Source: Deltaproteobacteria bacterium (lineage in GTDB: Bacteria > Desulfobacterota > Binatia > UTPRO1). Taken from it: 64,000 nt of DNA. Position 1 is the first letter of the stretch; every line of letters begins with the position of its first letter. Positions 9,755 through 18,013 of the stretch are shown here, piece by piece. The notes under the pieces were generated by a model. It was not told the origin of the DNA. It did no database searches and was given only the letters and a program-made list of their open reading frames with translations. The position numbers and the translations under genes are program-made. The stretch spans positions 1-64,000 of the forward strand of contig JAJCZP010000005.1 of assembly GCA_029262315.1 (NCBI GenBank). Direction: 5' to 3'.

Positions 9755-10329
9755 GGCAACGCTCCTCGGGCGGGGATCCGCCGATTCTTGCGTGCCCGGT
9801 GCCGGGAGGCAAGCCGTCGATTCTTGGGGCTATTGGCGGGGGATAGTGTGGGCCTCTAGCGATCGCGATGTCGCAGCGAGGGGACGTCACCAGCGCTAGC
9901 GGCGAGCGGGGCGAGCCACGACGTTCGTGGCCCGCCCCGCCGCCTGTTGTCGGACTCGGAGTTCGCGCCGGCTCCCCTCAAACACGACGCGAACTCCATT
10001 GAGTCCTCCCATTCTCAAGAGCCGGCAAACCGCCTGTGCCTGGCAGCGGCGACCGGGACGTGATGGAGAGTTAACGATTGCAAAGCGCATACCAGCGTAG
10101 GGCGCGAAGATGGGCGGGGATTCGAGGTCTCGATACCGCACGTGCATCATCACTCGCGACGTTGCACGGCGGCCTTCCGATCTCGACCTATCGTAGGGAA
10201 ATTTTTCGGTCGGGGTAGGGATTTGCGGCAACGCCCTCGAGCCTTTGACCCGCGGTGTTCGAAGCCAGTAGTCATGCGGGAGAGTCGGGTCGTGTCGAGC
10301 CGGCCTCAGGGAAACGCAAGGAGGAACGC
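9755..10329. other. Intergenic region between mutase and MAPEG genes
   Basis: 575 bases separating divergent genes. It must contain the promoters of both. It also holds one strong GC-rich hairpin (listed separately). The ORFs drawn here on either strand lack recognisable motifs and I do not support them. I saw no cobalamin-riboswitch-like B12 box upstream of the mutase. Confidence 0.6.
9906..9940. terminator. GC-rich stem-loop in intergenic region
   Basis: The sequence forms GCGGGGCG / CGCCCCGC and an inner CCACGA / TCGTGG stem around a three-base CGT loop, with an AG/CC internal mismatch. No T-tract follows on either strand, so a classical intrinsic terminator is not demonstrated. It could be a structured leader, a REP-like element or an attenuator. 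Confidence 0.35.
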
Positions 10330-10776
10330 GTGGAGAGTTTGGCGGCGAATCCGGCCTTTGGCACCTACGCACTGTGCTCGGCGATTCTCGGGCTGAAGAT
10401 GATGCTCTCGGCGGTCTACTCGGGTACCCGGCGGCAGGTGCACCAGTCGTACATCAACCCGGAGGACGCCCACGTGTTCGGCCAGGCCGAGACGGTGTCA
10501 GCCGCGCTCGAGGGCCCCGAGGTTGCCCATGCGCTTCGGATCGAGCGGAACGATCTTGCCAACATCCCGCTCTTCTTCGCGATCGGTCTGATCTACGTCC
10601 TGAGTGGCGCCTCCGCTTTCGGAGCGGCCGTCTACTGCTGGACGTTCACGATCGCGCGGATCGCCCACACCATCTGCTACATGAATGGTCTGCAACCCTG
10701 GCGCGCCGTCAGCTTCGGCGCCGGGGCGTTGGCCACCCTCGGCATGATCGTCCAGATCATCTTCGGCTGGGTATAG
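10330..10776 (+). CDS. MAPEG-family membrane protein (microsomal glutathione S-transferase 1-like)
   Basis: The ORF track begins at 10255, but a GTG at 10330 directly follows AAGGAGG at good spacing. It gives a 148-residue protein, the normal MAPEG length. Four hydrophobic segments are visible (around residues 10-27, 70-90, 95-112 and 125-146). The region EVAHALRIERNDLANIPLF matches the family motif containing the conserved Arg-x-x-Arg/Glu-Asn residues that contact glutathione. The expected role is membrane-bound glutathione conjugation or peroxidase detoxification of lipophilic electrophiles. It sits beside the TetR/P450 pair, with which it converges on the TetR gene. This is compatible with a xenobiotic-handling cluster, but that is inference. 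Confidence 0.85.
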   Translation: MESLAANPAFGTYALCSAILGLKMMLSAVYSGTRRQVHQSYINPEDAHVFGQAETVSAALEGPEVAHALRIERNDLANIPLFFAIGLIYVLSGASAFGAAVYCWTFTIARIAHTICYMNGLQPWRAVSFGAGALATLGMIVQIIFGWV

Positions 10777-10830
10777 GGGGCCTGCTCCAACGACGCCCCG
10801 GCTGCGCGGCCAACCCCGGGACGTCGAGAT

Positions 10831-11469
10831 TCAGGGGGCGTGCTCGGGGATCGGCTCGGCAACCGCCAAGCCAAGACCGGGAACGAGGCGGCGGTAGAGG
10901 AATGTCCGGAGATCCTCGTCGCTGCGTTCGGGCGAGGCGCTGATCAGGAATGACAAGCCGACGCGCAGAAAGAACTCGATTGCCGCGTTGGCGTCGGCCT
11001 CGGTCCAGCCGGCCAGTTCGACCGTGCGTCCCAGCGCCCCGCGTGCCCATGCGATCCCACCCGGGTGGGTGAAGAGTTCGGCCACCAGTCCATCCGGGGA
11101 CGCCGAATTCCAGATCGCACGCAGCACGGGATCGGATCGCACCTCCGCTAGCCCAAGGACCATCGCTTCGACGACGATGTCTGCGGGGTCGGTCAGACGG
11201 GCCACATGGCTGGCGATCTGTTCGCCAAGCCTGTCGGCGGCCGCGAAGATCGCCTGCTTTGCGAGTTCGTCCCGGCCGGCGAAGTAGCGGTACACGGTCT
11301 GTCGGCTGACGCCTGCTTCGGTGGCGACCGCTGCGACGCTCGTGCCGGGGAGACCGTCGCGCTCGATGCATCGCGACGTGGCGGCGAGGAGACGCGCGCG
11401 CGCGGCGGCGACCTGCGGAGGGTCGCCGTCCCAGGCGGCTTTGGGGTGGACCTTCGTGGGCTCGTTCAT
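10831..11469 (-). CDS. TetR/AcrR-family transcriptional regulator
   Basis: A 212-residue protein with a typical N-terminal TetR helix-turn-helix (about residues 22-68; GTSVAAVATEAGVSRQTVYRYFAGRDEL). A helical ligand-binding domain without recognisable specificity follows. It is transcribed divergently from the P450 gene across an 85-base gap filled with AGTGTC/GACACT repeats. It most likely represses itself and the P450 until a ligand, possibly the P450 substrate, binds. Confidence 0.92.
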   Translation of the reverse strand: MNEPTKVHPKAAWDGDPPQVAAARARLLAATSRCIERDGLPGTSVAAVATEAGVSRQTVYRYFAGRDELAKQAIFAAADRLGEQIASHVARLTDPADIVVEAMVLGLAEVRSDPVLRAIWNSASPDGLVAELFTHPGGIAWARGALGRTVELAGWTEADANAAIEFFLRVGLSFLISASPERSDEDLRTFLYRRLVPGLGLAVAEPIPEHAP

Positions 11470-11480
11470 TTGGTTGAGTT

Positions 11481-11531
11481 GACACTACTCTGTGAGTGTC
11501 CCAGTGTCGAGACACTAAGGCAGAAAGTGTC
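11481..11531. promoter_or_regulatory. Putative TetR operators (AGTGTC/GACACT inverted repeats)
   Basis: Between the divergent TetR and P450 genes the hexamer AGTGTC or its complement GACACT occurs five times: GACACT at 11481, AGTGTC at 11495, AGTGTC at 11503, GACACT at 11511 and AGTGTC at 11526. They form at least two dyads: one with an 8-base spacer (11481-11500) and one with a 2-base centre (11503-11516). This is the expected layout for dimeric TetR binding. Confidence 0.7.
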
Positions 11532-11554
11532 ACTTTCCGAGAAAGAGGTGCCCC

Positions 11555-12802
11555 GTGGAATACGACATCAACGACACCAGCGTGGGACTCGAAGCAGAGC
11601 ACGCCGCGCTCGGTTGGCTCCGGGCGAATGATCCCGTGCACTGGGACGCGAAGAACGAAGCGTGGCTGATTACGCGCAGCGCCGACGTTCGGGCGGTGCT
11701 GCACCGGCCCGCGGTCTGGTCGTCGGCGCGTGGCTACTTTCCTCCGCTCCACATGCGTGAGGCCAGAAGCTCGATCGTCACGATGGACGACCCCGGGCAT
11801 GGGCGCCAGCGTCAACTCATCGCGCGTGCGTTTACCCCGCGCATGCTCGAGCGTCAGGCGCGGCGCGTCCGGGAACTGATGGACGACGCGATCGACGCGA
11901 TCGCCGATCAGCGTGCCTGCGATCTCGTCGAGTCACTCGCGGTCCCGCTGCCGATGCGGATGATCGCCGGCATGGTGGGCTTCGACGATGAGGATGCGCA
12001 GGAGTTTCGGCGTTTGTCGGACGCCCTGTTCGAGTTCACGAGCGGGACACCAGGAGACCCTGCGATTCTGGAGCGAGGCGTCGAGGCGTTCGTGACCTTG
12101 GCCGAGCACGTGCGTCGTGCGGTCGCCGATCGGCGTCGCGTGCCGCGGGGCGATCTCCTGTCGGTCCTGGTCGAGGGGGTGGAGGAGGGGGTCCTCTGCG
12201 CAGACGACGACCCGTTGGTCGATGACGTGCTGCAGTTCGCCGTGCTCCTCGTCAGCGCGGGGAACGAGACGACGCGGCATACGATCAGTTGGGGGATGCA
12301 CGCGCTCCTCGCGAACCCGACGTTGCTGCACCGCCTGCGGGAGGAGCCGGCGCGCATCCCGATCGTGGTCGAGGAGTGGCTACGCTGGGCGTCGGTCGTG
12401 CGCGGGGTGAAGCGTACGGCGGTCGTCGACACCGAGGTGGGGCAGCGCAGGATCGGGCAGGGCGAGCAGGCCATCCTGCTCTTTCCGTCCGCCAATCGCG
12501 ACGAGCGCACGTTCGATCGCCCCTTCGAGTTCCGAGCAGACCGCGAACCCAATCCCCATCTGGCGTTTAGTGAGGGCGTTCATTTCTGTCTCGGAGCGAA
12601 TCTCGCCCGCCTGGAGATGCGCGTCGCGCTCGAGCGGATGCTCGTACGACTCCCGGGATTGCGACTTGCGCCCGGTGCGACGGCGATCCCAAAGCTCACC
12701 GCCCTGACCAACGGCGTCGAGCGCCTCGACGTCCGGTACGACGAGGTGAGGCCGCGTCAGAGTGAGGGATTCGTCAGCGCAGCGCGCGCCGAAAGCTGTT
12801 GA
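11555..12802 (+). CDS. Cytochrome P450
   Basis: A 415-residue soluble bacterial P450. The haem-ligand loop FSEGVHFCLG is present at about residue 337 with the axial Cys. The I-helix oxygen-activation motif reads AGNETTRHTIS (about 233-243), and the K-helix ExxR is EWLR. GTG at 11555 is preceded by GAAAGAGG. The protein should be a monooxygenase needing separate ferredoxin and reductase; none is encoded adjacent. The bacterial CYP family cannot be named from sequence alone. Control by the divergent TetR is likely. It converges with the nitroreductase gene. Confidence 0.94.
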   Translation: MEYDINDTSVGLEAEHAALGWLRANDPVHWDAKNEAWLITRSADVRAVLHRPAVWSSARGYFPPLHMREARSSIVTMDDPGHGRQRQLIARAFTPRMLERQARRVRELMDDAIDAIADQRACDLVESLAVPLPMRMIAGMVGFDDEDAQEFRRLSDALFEFTSGTPGDPAILERGVEAFVTLAEHVRRAVADRRRVPRGDLLSVLVEGVEEGVLCADDDPLVDDVLQFAVLLVSAGNETTRHTISWGMHALLANPTLLHRLREEPARIPIVVEEWLRWASVVRGVKRTAVVDTEVGQRRIGQGEQAILLFPSANRDERTFDRPFEFRADREPNPHLAFSEGVHFCLGANLARLEMRVALERMLVRLPGLRLAPGATAIPKLTALTNGVERLDVRYDEVRPRQSEGFVSAARAESC

Positions 12803-12860
12803 TGTAGTCGATGCGGAGCGCCGGGTGGTTCATCCACGCCGGGGACGACCGTCGCGGCGC

Positions 12861-13529
12861 CTACGCCTTCTTCCAGGGGCGTGCGCCGTAGCGATCGAGC
12901 GACACGACTTCGCCGACGGGCTTCCGCGTGGTCGGGCCGTACTTCCCGATCGGCCAGCCGAGCGGGATCATCACGCACGGCGTGACGCCGAAGGGCAGGC
13001 CGAGAATGCGTCGCGCCGCCCAATTGCTCCACAGGGGCATCGTATTGATGTTTGCCCCGAGCCCGGCCGCGCGGGCGGCGAGGAGCAGGTTCTGGATGGC
13101 GGGAAAGATCGAACCGTAGGTGCTGGCTGCGACCACGGGCGGAAACCCAAACCGCGAGCCGTGGAAGCACGCTACGACGAAGACCGGGATCTCCTCGAAG
13201 TGATCGACCCCCCACTCGACGGCGTCGTTCATCCGCTGCGTCTTCGGATCGTTCCGCGCCTTGAAGTGCGCGATCGGCCGATACAGTCGCCACATGACGC
13301 GATTCTGGCGGCCGAGCCGGCGCTTTACCTCGGGATCCTTGACGACGATGAACTCCCACCCCTGCTCGTTCTGGGCGGTGGGTCCTTTGAGGGCCAGTTC
13401 GATCAGGCGCAAGACCAAGGCGTCGTCGACCGGATCGGGGCGCACGCGGCGGATGGCGCGCTGGGTCGTCATCGCCTCGGCCAGTGGCATCTGGAAGTCT
13501 GCGTAGGCGCCCCGCGCGTCGTCGTTCAT
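12861..13529 (-). CDS. Nitroreductase-family flavoprotein
   Basis: A 222-residue protein with the nitroreductase fold signature: N-terminal TTQRAIRRVRPDPVDD (FMN phosphate contacts), the central segment FPAIQNLLLAARAAGLGAN, and the C-terminal LGWPIGKYGPTTRKP. It probably reduces nitro compounds, quinones or enones using NAD(P)H and FMN. It converges with the P450, so it is not in that transcript. Cofactor and substrate cannot be specified. Confidence 0.9.
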   Translation of the reverse strand: MNDDARGAYADFQMPLAEAMTTQRAIRRVRPDPVDDALVLRLIELALKGPTAQNEQGWEFIVVKDPEVKRRLGRQNRVMWRLYRPIAHFKARNDPKTQRMNDAVEWGVDHFEEIPVFVVACFHGSRFGFPPVVAASTYGSIFPAIQNLLLAARAAGLGANINTMPLWSNWAARRILGLPFGVTPCVMIPLGWPIGKYGPTTRKPVGEVVSLDRYGARPWKKA

Positions 13530-13893
13530 CTGCCGTCTCCCTGTCGATCTCGTTCGGGGGCAGCCGGCGGTTCCCAGAAGAGCGCGTGCGCAGCCGGATC
13601 CACTCCCGCGGGTACAACCGCATATGCGGGACCAGAATGAAAGCGACGGAACGTCGCGGGGTGAGCCTCGGATGGATCCGCTCGATCGAGCGCAAGGCTC
13701 TCGGAGAGGTCCGCGCGTCGTACAGCGGCATCGACGTCGATTTTCCTAGGCAGTGTGGGCCCAACTGATGCTACAATCGAAGCTTCCCCGGGTGCCGGTT
13801 CGGGTGTGAGCGTAGGCGTGCCGTCCTACACCGTTCCCAGGGGGGAACGACGCCCGCGTTGCTGGGGAGGAACCGATTCGCAAGGAGGATGCC
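13530..13893. other. Intergenic region upstream of the Cys-rich secreted protein
   Basis: 364 bases between divergent genes, presumably holding both promoters. A TACAAT hexamer at 13772 could be a -10 element for the plus-strand gene, but no convincing -35 element lies 16-18 bases upstream. No gene is supported here. Confidence 0.4.
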
Positions 13894-16440
13894 ATGGACG
13901 CACTGAGGCGCGGTCGAGGGCTCGCGCTCCTGTTGTGCGTTGTCTGCGTGGGAGTCGCCACGACGCCGGGCGCCGCAGTTGCTCAAGCGGAGCGGTGTCG
14001 GGACACCATCCTCAAAGCAGCCGGAAAGTACGTCAAGGCTCGGACGAGGGTGCTCGCGAGGTGCAACGAAGGTGTCGTGCGCGGCAAGTCGGGGTTCAAC
14101 GGTCTGCAGGGGAGCGACTGTCGGGACATCGGCGGCAAGACACAGTTCTTGCTCGACAAGGCGCGCGCCAAGATTCAGAAGGACATCGAGAAGCGGTGCG
14201 GTGGGAGCGACCGGATCTGTCGTACGGGGGACGATCTGGACATCGACGATCCGGCGATCGGCTGGGGTGCCTCGGGTCCTTTCGGCAACGGCTTCACCGG
14301 AATCTGTCCAGACTTCGCGTCGGCGGGATGCAGGAACATCATCAATCACTGCGGCGGTGCGAACTCGGACGGCGAGGGGATCACCGACTGCGTGCTCTGC
14401 ATCAACGACACCGTCATCGATCAGACGGTCGACCTGCTCTACGCTGACCTCGACGCTGCCAAGTTCGGGGCAGGGAGCGAACCCGCCAGGACGATCAATA
14501 AATGTCAGCGGGTATTCGCGAAAGCCACCGCCAAGCACGTGCTCGTCAAGTCGAAGGCGCTCGGCAAATGCTGGACCGCGCTCAACAAGGGGAAATCCGG
14601 CTTTGGCTCCTCCAGTATGGCCGGTTGCACCGACAGCGCCGGCAAGACGGCTGCCAAGATCGACAAGTCCGAGTCGAAGATGATCAATGCCATCTGCCGG
14701 GCGTGCGGCGGCAGCGACCGGCGGTGCGAGCAGACGTTGCTGACGATAGGAGGGACGATCGCGAACCTGCCCGGCACGCCGGCGACGGATCTCGATCCCG
14801 TGGCCGACATCGGCTTTGGGGCCTCGTGCCCGGACGTCACGCTTCCGTACGCCCCAAATACGAATTGTGGCGAACAGGATAACCTCGGGAGCGGTTCCGT
14901 CGACGACGTCATCGAGAACATGGCGGAGTTCGTCGGTTGTCTCGACTGCGTTCTCGAGTTCAGAGTTGATTGTGCCGACCGTGCCATCGTTCCAAACCAC
15001 GAACCTATGCCGCTCGAGTGCAACGCGTGCGTCGCCGACACCGATGGTGATCCGTGTCCGACCTCGGTGCGGGTCCTTGCGGACGCGTTTGGCGCCAGCC
15101 TCGACAGTGGTTCCACCGGCTTGGCGCACGATGCTCAGGTGACGACCAACGGCGCGTTGTCGTTCGTCGTGAGCAACTGCGACGGCACCCACCAGCCGAG
15201 TTGCGGCGAATGCGACCTCAGCGGTCCGATCGAGAATCCCGGGAGCGAGGTGTTCAACAATCACCGCTGCCGGGGAGACAGCGCGTTGCGTTGCAGCGTC
15301 GACTCCGACTGCGGCGTCTTTGGTCCCTGCGTGTTCTATTTCGGGAATCCGCTCGCATTGTCAGCCGGGGGCACGGCCGCGTGCGTCACCAACGAGGTCG
15401 TCGGCGCGGTCACGGGCACCATTGACGTCGAGAGCGGCAGCAGCGAGACCATGATCTCGTTGACGAGCCGCGTGCACATCGGCGTCGGTCAGGCGGACCC
15501 CTGTCCGAGGTGCGAGTTCGATGAGATCGCAGAGGAACATCGGTGTACGATGGGCGTGCATCAGAACGCCCCCTGCGCGCCGAGCAGTTTGCATCCGATC
15601 TTCGGCACGCTGAGCTGGGACTGCCCACCGAGCGGCCTCGTCGGGACGTTGTCGATCACCCTGGCCCCATCCACGGGCGTGCAGAGCGTGATCCTCTCGG
15701 CCGAGAGCCCTAGCTGCAAGGCGGCCGGTTTTACTTCTCTCAAGTGCCATTGCGACACGTGCGGTGATGGCGCACTGACGCCCTGCCGGACGGATGCCGA
15801 CTGCTCGGCCGCGGTGACGTGCGGCGGCGACCTGTGTCTTCCGCCATCGACCAACAGCGGCGATCCGTGTAGCGCGCCATCCGATTGTATCGGCGGCGGA
15901 TGCGGCACGATCGGCGATCCCTCCAAACCGAACGCCTGCATCGATGCCGTGTGCTCTCCCAACCCTGCGGATACCGATACCATCGACGAGGGCGTGTGCA
16001 ACGCGGGGCCGTTCGACCATCAGTGCTCTCTCGAGCGGTTCCGGAGTTGTATCACAGAGGACGATTGCCGGCCGCTGTCAGAGGGGGGCACCTGCGCCAA
16101 CTGCCTCCCGGGTCTGCAGACGTGCGACTTCTTCGCACGCGAATGTTTCCCCGACAGCGGACGGATCGGGACGCGTTGCTACGGCGGCACGAACGACCCG
16201 GTCGTCGATACCTGCGGGACGCTCACCGACTGTCCGGATCAGACCGCCGGTACCTTCTGCGGTGGCGGTAGCGTGTCGGTGTCGGGCGTCGCCGATCCGG
16301 GATGTGGCAGTGTCAGCACTCCGCAGCTGGGCACGCTCTTCTGCATTCCGCCCACGCAGTCTCCCGCGATCAACGCGGCCAGTGGTCTGCCCGGCCAGGG
16401 CCGCTTGAGTCTCCCCGTCACCGCGGAGTTCGGCCTGTAG
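13894..16440 (+). CDS. Large secreted protein with duplicated Cys/Lys-rich module and Cys-rich C-terminal repeats
   Basis: An 848-residue protein. ATG at 13894 follows AAGGAGG. A signal peptide occupies residues 1-31 (cleavage near AVAQA). Residues of about 34-215 and 205-380 are two copies of one module: CRDTILKAAGKYVKAR with RCNEG and KSGF in the first, and CQRVFAKATAKHVLVKSKA with KCWTALNKGKSGF in the second. Each is followed by a GSDR..C segment and a C..C motif (DCVLC, GCLDC). The remainder is very Cys-rich with short repeats of the type GDPCSAPSDC and CRTDADC. No catalytic motif is recognisable. Abundant disulfides and export suggest a cell-surface or extracellular structural or adhesion role. 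The module recurs at the C terminus of the 2088-4241 product. Confidence 0.8.
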   Translation: MDALRRGRGLALLLCVVCVGVATTPGAAVAQAERCRDTILKAAGKYVKARTRVLARCNEGVVRGKSGFNGLQGSDCRDIGGKTQFLLDKARAKIQKDIEKRCGGSDRICRTGDDLDIDDPAIGWGASGPFGNGFTGICPDFASAGCRNIINHCGGANSDGEGITDCVLCINDTVIDQTVDLLYADLDAAKFGAGSEPARTINKCQRVFAKATAKHVLVKSKALGKCWTALNKGKSGFGSSSMAGCTDSAGKTAAKIDKSESKMINAICRACGGSDRRCEQTLLTIGGTIANLPGTPATDLDPVADIGFGASCPDVTLPYAPNTNCGEQDNLGSGSVDDVIENMAEFVGCLDCVLEFRVDCADRAIVPNHEPMPLECNACVADTDGDPCPTSVRVLADAFGASLDSGSTGLAHDAQVTTNGALSFVVSNCDGTHQPSCGECDLSGPIENPGSEVFNNHRCRGDSALRCSVDSDCGVFGPCVFYFGNPLALSAGGTAACVTNEVVGAVTGTIDVESGSSETMISLTSRVHIGVGQADPCPRCEFDEIAEEHRCTMGVHQNAPCAPSSLHPIFGTLSWDCPPSGLVGTLSITLAPSTGVQSVILSAESPSCKAAGFTSLKCHCDTCGDGALTPCRTDADCSAAVTCGGDLCLPPSTNSGDPCSAPSDCIGGGCGTIGDPSKPNACIDAVCSPNPADTDTIDEGVCNAGPFDHQCSLERFRSCITEDDCRPLSEGGTCANCLPGLQTCDFFARECFPDSGRIGTRCYGGTNDPVVDTCGTLTDCPDQTAGTFCGGGSVSVSGVADPGCGSVSTPQLGTLFCIPPTQSPAINAASGLPGQGRLSLPVTAEFGL

Positions 16441-16456
16441 CCTCCGGCGCCGCGGT

Positions 16457-17071
16457 CTACTTGCCGACCGAATCCGCCTTCTTGAACGCCGGCCGCGCCT
16501 CCAACCGTGCGACGTAGGACTTCAAGTTCGCCATCTCGTCCGGCACGCAGCCGAGCCGATTGCTCATGATCGCCGCGTGGCCGAGCATCGTGTCGGCCGC
16601 CGAGAAGTTGCCGATCAGATACTCCTTCCCGGCCAATGCGTCGTCGATCGGCGCCAGGGCCTTCGTCAGTAGACGCTGCGCCTGACCGAGCACCGTCGCG
16701 TCTCGACGATCTTCCGGCAGGAGGAGCGTGTGGACGACGATGGTGTTGACCGGCGGCATCACCATTCCCTCGCAGTAGTGAAGCCACTGGAGGTACGCCG
16801 GGTACTCCGGCGCGTCCACCGCGGGTTTGAGGCCCCCGTTCTTGTGGCGGTCGAGAATGTACTCGGTGATCGCGCCGCTCTCCCAGAGCGTGATGTCGTC
16901 ATCCTCCAGCACGGGCACTCGACCGAGCGGATGGCGCGCGCGATGCGCGTCCGACTTGAGATCCTTCGGGTGAAACGCCATCTGATTCAACTCGTACGGG
17001 AGCCCCAGCTCCTCGAGCAGCCAGAGCGTCCGGACGGCGCGGGACATCGGGGCAAAGTGCAGCGTCAACAT
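16457..17071 (-). CDS. Glutathione S-transferase family protein
   Basis: I start this gene at ATG 17071 rather than at the track's 17200. GAGGAG lies just upstream, and the protein then begins directly with the thioredoxin fold (LTLHFAPMSRAVRTLWLLEE). The product is 204 residues, the usual GST length. The cis-Pro/Glu-Ser glutathione site is visible as GRVPVLEDDDITLWESGAI (about residues 50-68). A helical C-terminal domain follows with FSAADTMLG. A detoxification or glutathione-dependent isomerase or reductase role is expected. It is divergent from the following SDR gene. Confidence 0.93.
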   Translation of the reverse strand: MLTLHFAPMSRAVRTLWLLEELGLPYELNQMAFHPKDLKSDAHRARHPLGRVPVLEDDDITLWESGAITEYILDRHKNGGLKPAVDAPEYPAYLQWLHYCEGMVMPPVNTIVVHTLLLPEDRRDATVLGQAQRLLTKALAPIDDALAGKEYLIGNFSAADTMLGHAAIMSNRLGCVPDEMANLKSYVARLEARPAFKKADSVGK

Positions 17072-17220
17072 CGGGAGTCTCCTCTGTCGGTCGGGAATCG
17101 TTCCACCAGGCTGGCGACGGATGTGCCGGTCCCCTATAGGTCGCTCCCAGAACCTTGTCGACGGCCGGGGCGGACGGCGTCGGGACGTCGCATCGTACAA
17201 CCAACACGGGGAGTCGTGCC

Positions 17221-17985
17221 ATGAAGCCTGTCTGTCTCGTCATCGGAGCCGGCGCCGGAATCGGCGGCAACGTTGGGAAACGATTCGCGCGCGGCGGCTA
17301 TCACGCCGTGCTGTGCAGACGAAGCGATGAGGACGGCCTCCGGACGCTCGTCGAGAGCATCGAGGCGGAGGGCGGCTCGGCGTCTGGCGTTCTGCTCAAC
17401 GCCGCAGAACCCGACAGTATCGAAGACCGCATCCGCGCCGTCGAGACTGACATTGGTCCGATCGAAGTCCTCGTTTTCAACCTCGGCGCCCAGATCGGCG
17501 ATCGAGCGCTGCAGGATACCAGCTACAAGGCCTTCGAGCTCGGCTGGCGGCTGGCGACGTTCGCGCTCTTTCGCGCCGCGTCGGCGATCTGTCCGCTCAT
17601 GGAAGCGCGCGGCACCGGAACGATCCTGGTCACCTCGGCCACCGCGGCCGTCCGCGGCAACGCCGGCCAGCATTCCCACGCCGCGGCAATGGGCGGCCGC
17701 CGCATGCTCTGCCAAACCCTCAACGCCGAGTTCTCGTCCAAGGGTATCCACGTGGCACACGTGCTCATCGACGGCGCGGTCGACGCCCCCGACACCCTCG
17801 GCAAGATGCTCGGCCCCGAGCGCTTTCAGCAACTGCGAGAGTCCCGAGGACAGGAGCATGACGGGCTGATGCTGCCCGCGAAAATGGCGGAAACGTACTT
17901 TCACCTAGCGCAACAGCATCGCTCGGCCTGGACGCACGAGATCGATCTCCGGGCGTTCTCGGACCGCCCGTGGTGGAATCATTGA
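17221..17985 (+). CDS. Short-chain dehydrogenase/reductase family protein with atypical active site
   Basis: The start is taken at ATG 17221, because the protein begins with the Rossmann strand and GAGAGIGGNVG nucleotide-binding motif (254 residues). The usual SDR catalytic Tyr-x-x-x-Lys is not seen: after the TSATAAVRG segment the expected position reads HAAAMGGR. It may therefore be a non-canonical or catalytically altered SDR. The C terminus (AWTHEIDLRAF) matches that of the second SDR at 34398-35099 (AWTFEHDLRPF). The two belong to one subfamily. Substrate unknown. Confidence 0.85.
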   Translation: MKPVCLVIGAGAGIGGNVGKRFARGGYHAVLCRRSDEDGLRTLVESIEAEGGSASGVLLNAAEPDSIEDRIRAVETDIGPIEVLVFNLGAQIGDRALQDTSYKAFELGWRLATFALFRAASAICPLMEARGTGTILVTSATAAVRGNAGQHSHAAAMGGRRMLCQTLNAEFSSKGIHVAHVLIDGAVDAPDTLGKMLGPERFQQLRESRGQEHDGLMLPAKMAETYFHLAQQHRSAWTHEIDLRAFSDRPWWNH

Positions 17986-18013
17986 CGATCACGTCCTGCA
18001 GGCGGCAACGCGA

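Noticed and set aside
9755-10329. Cobalamin riboswitch upstream of the B12 mutase
   Set aside because: No B12-box-like conserved core was seen on the minus strand upstream of 9754; only a plain GC-rich hairpin is evident.
9896-10372. 158-residue minus-strand frame in the intergenic region
   Set aside because: No motif, overlaps the MAPEG start region and the GC hairpin; composition looks non-coding.
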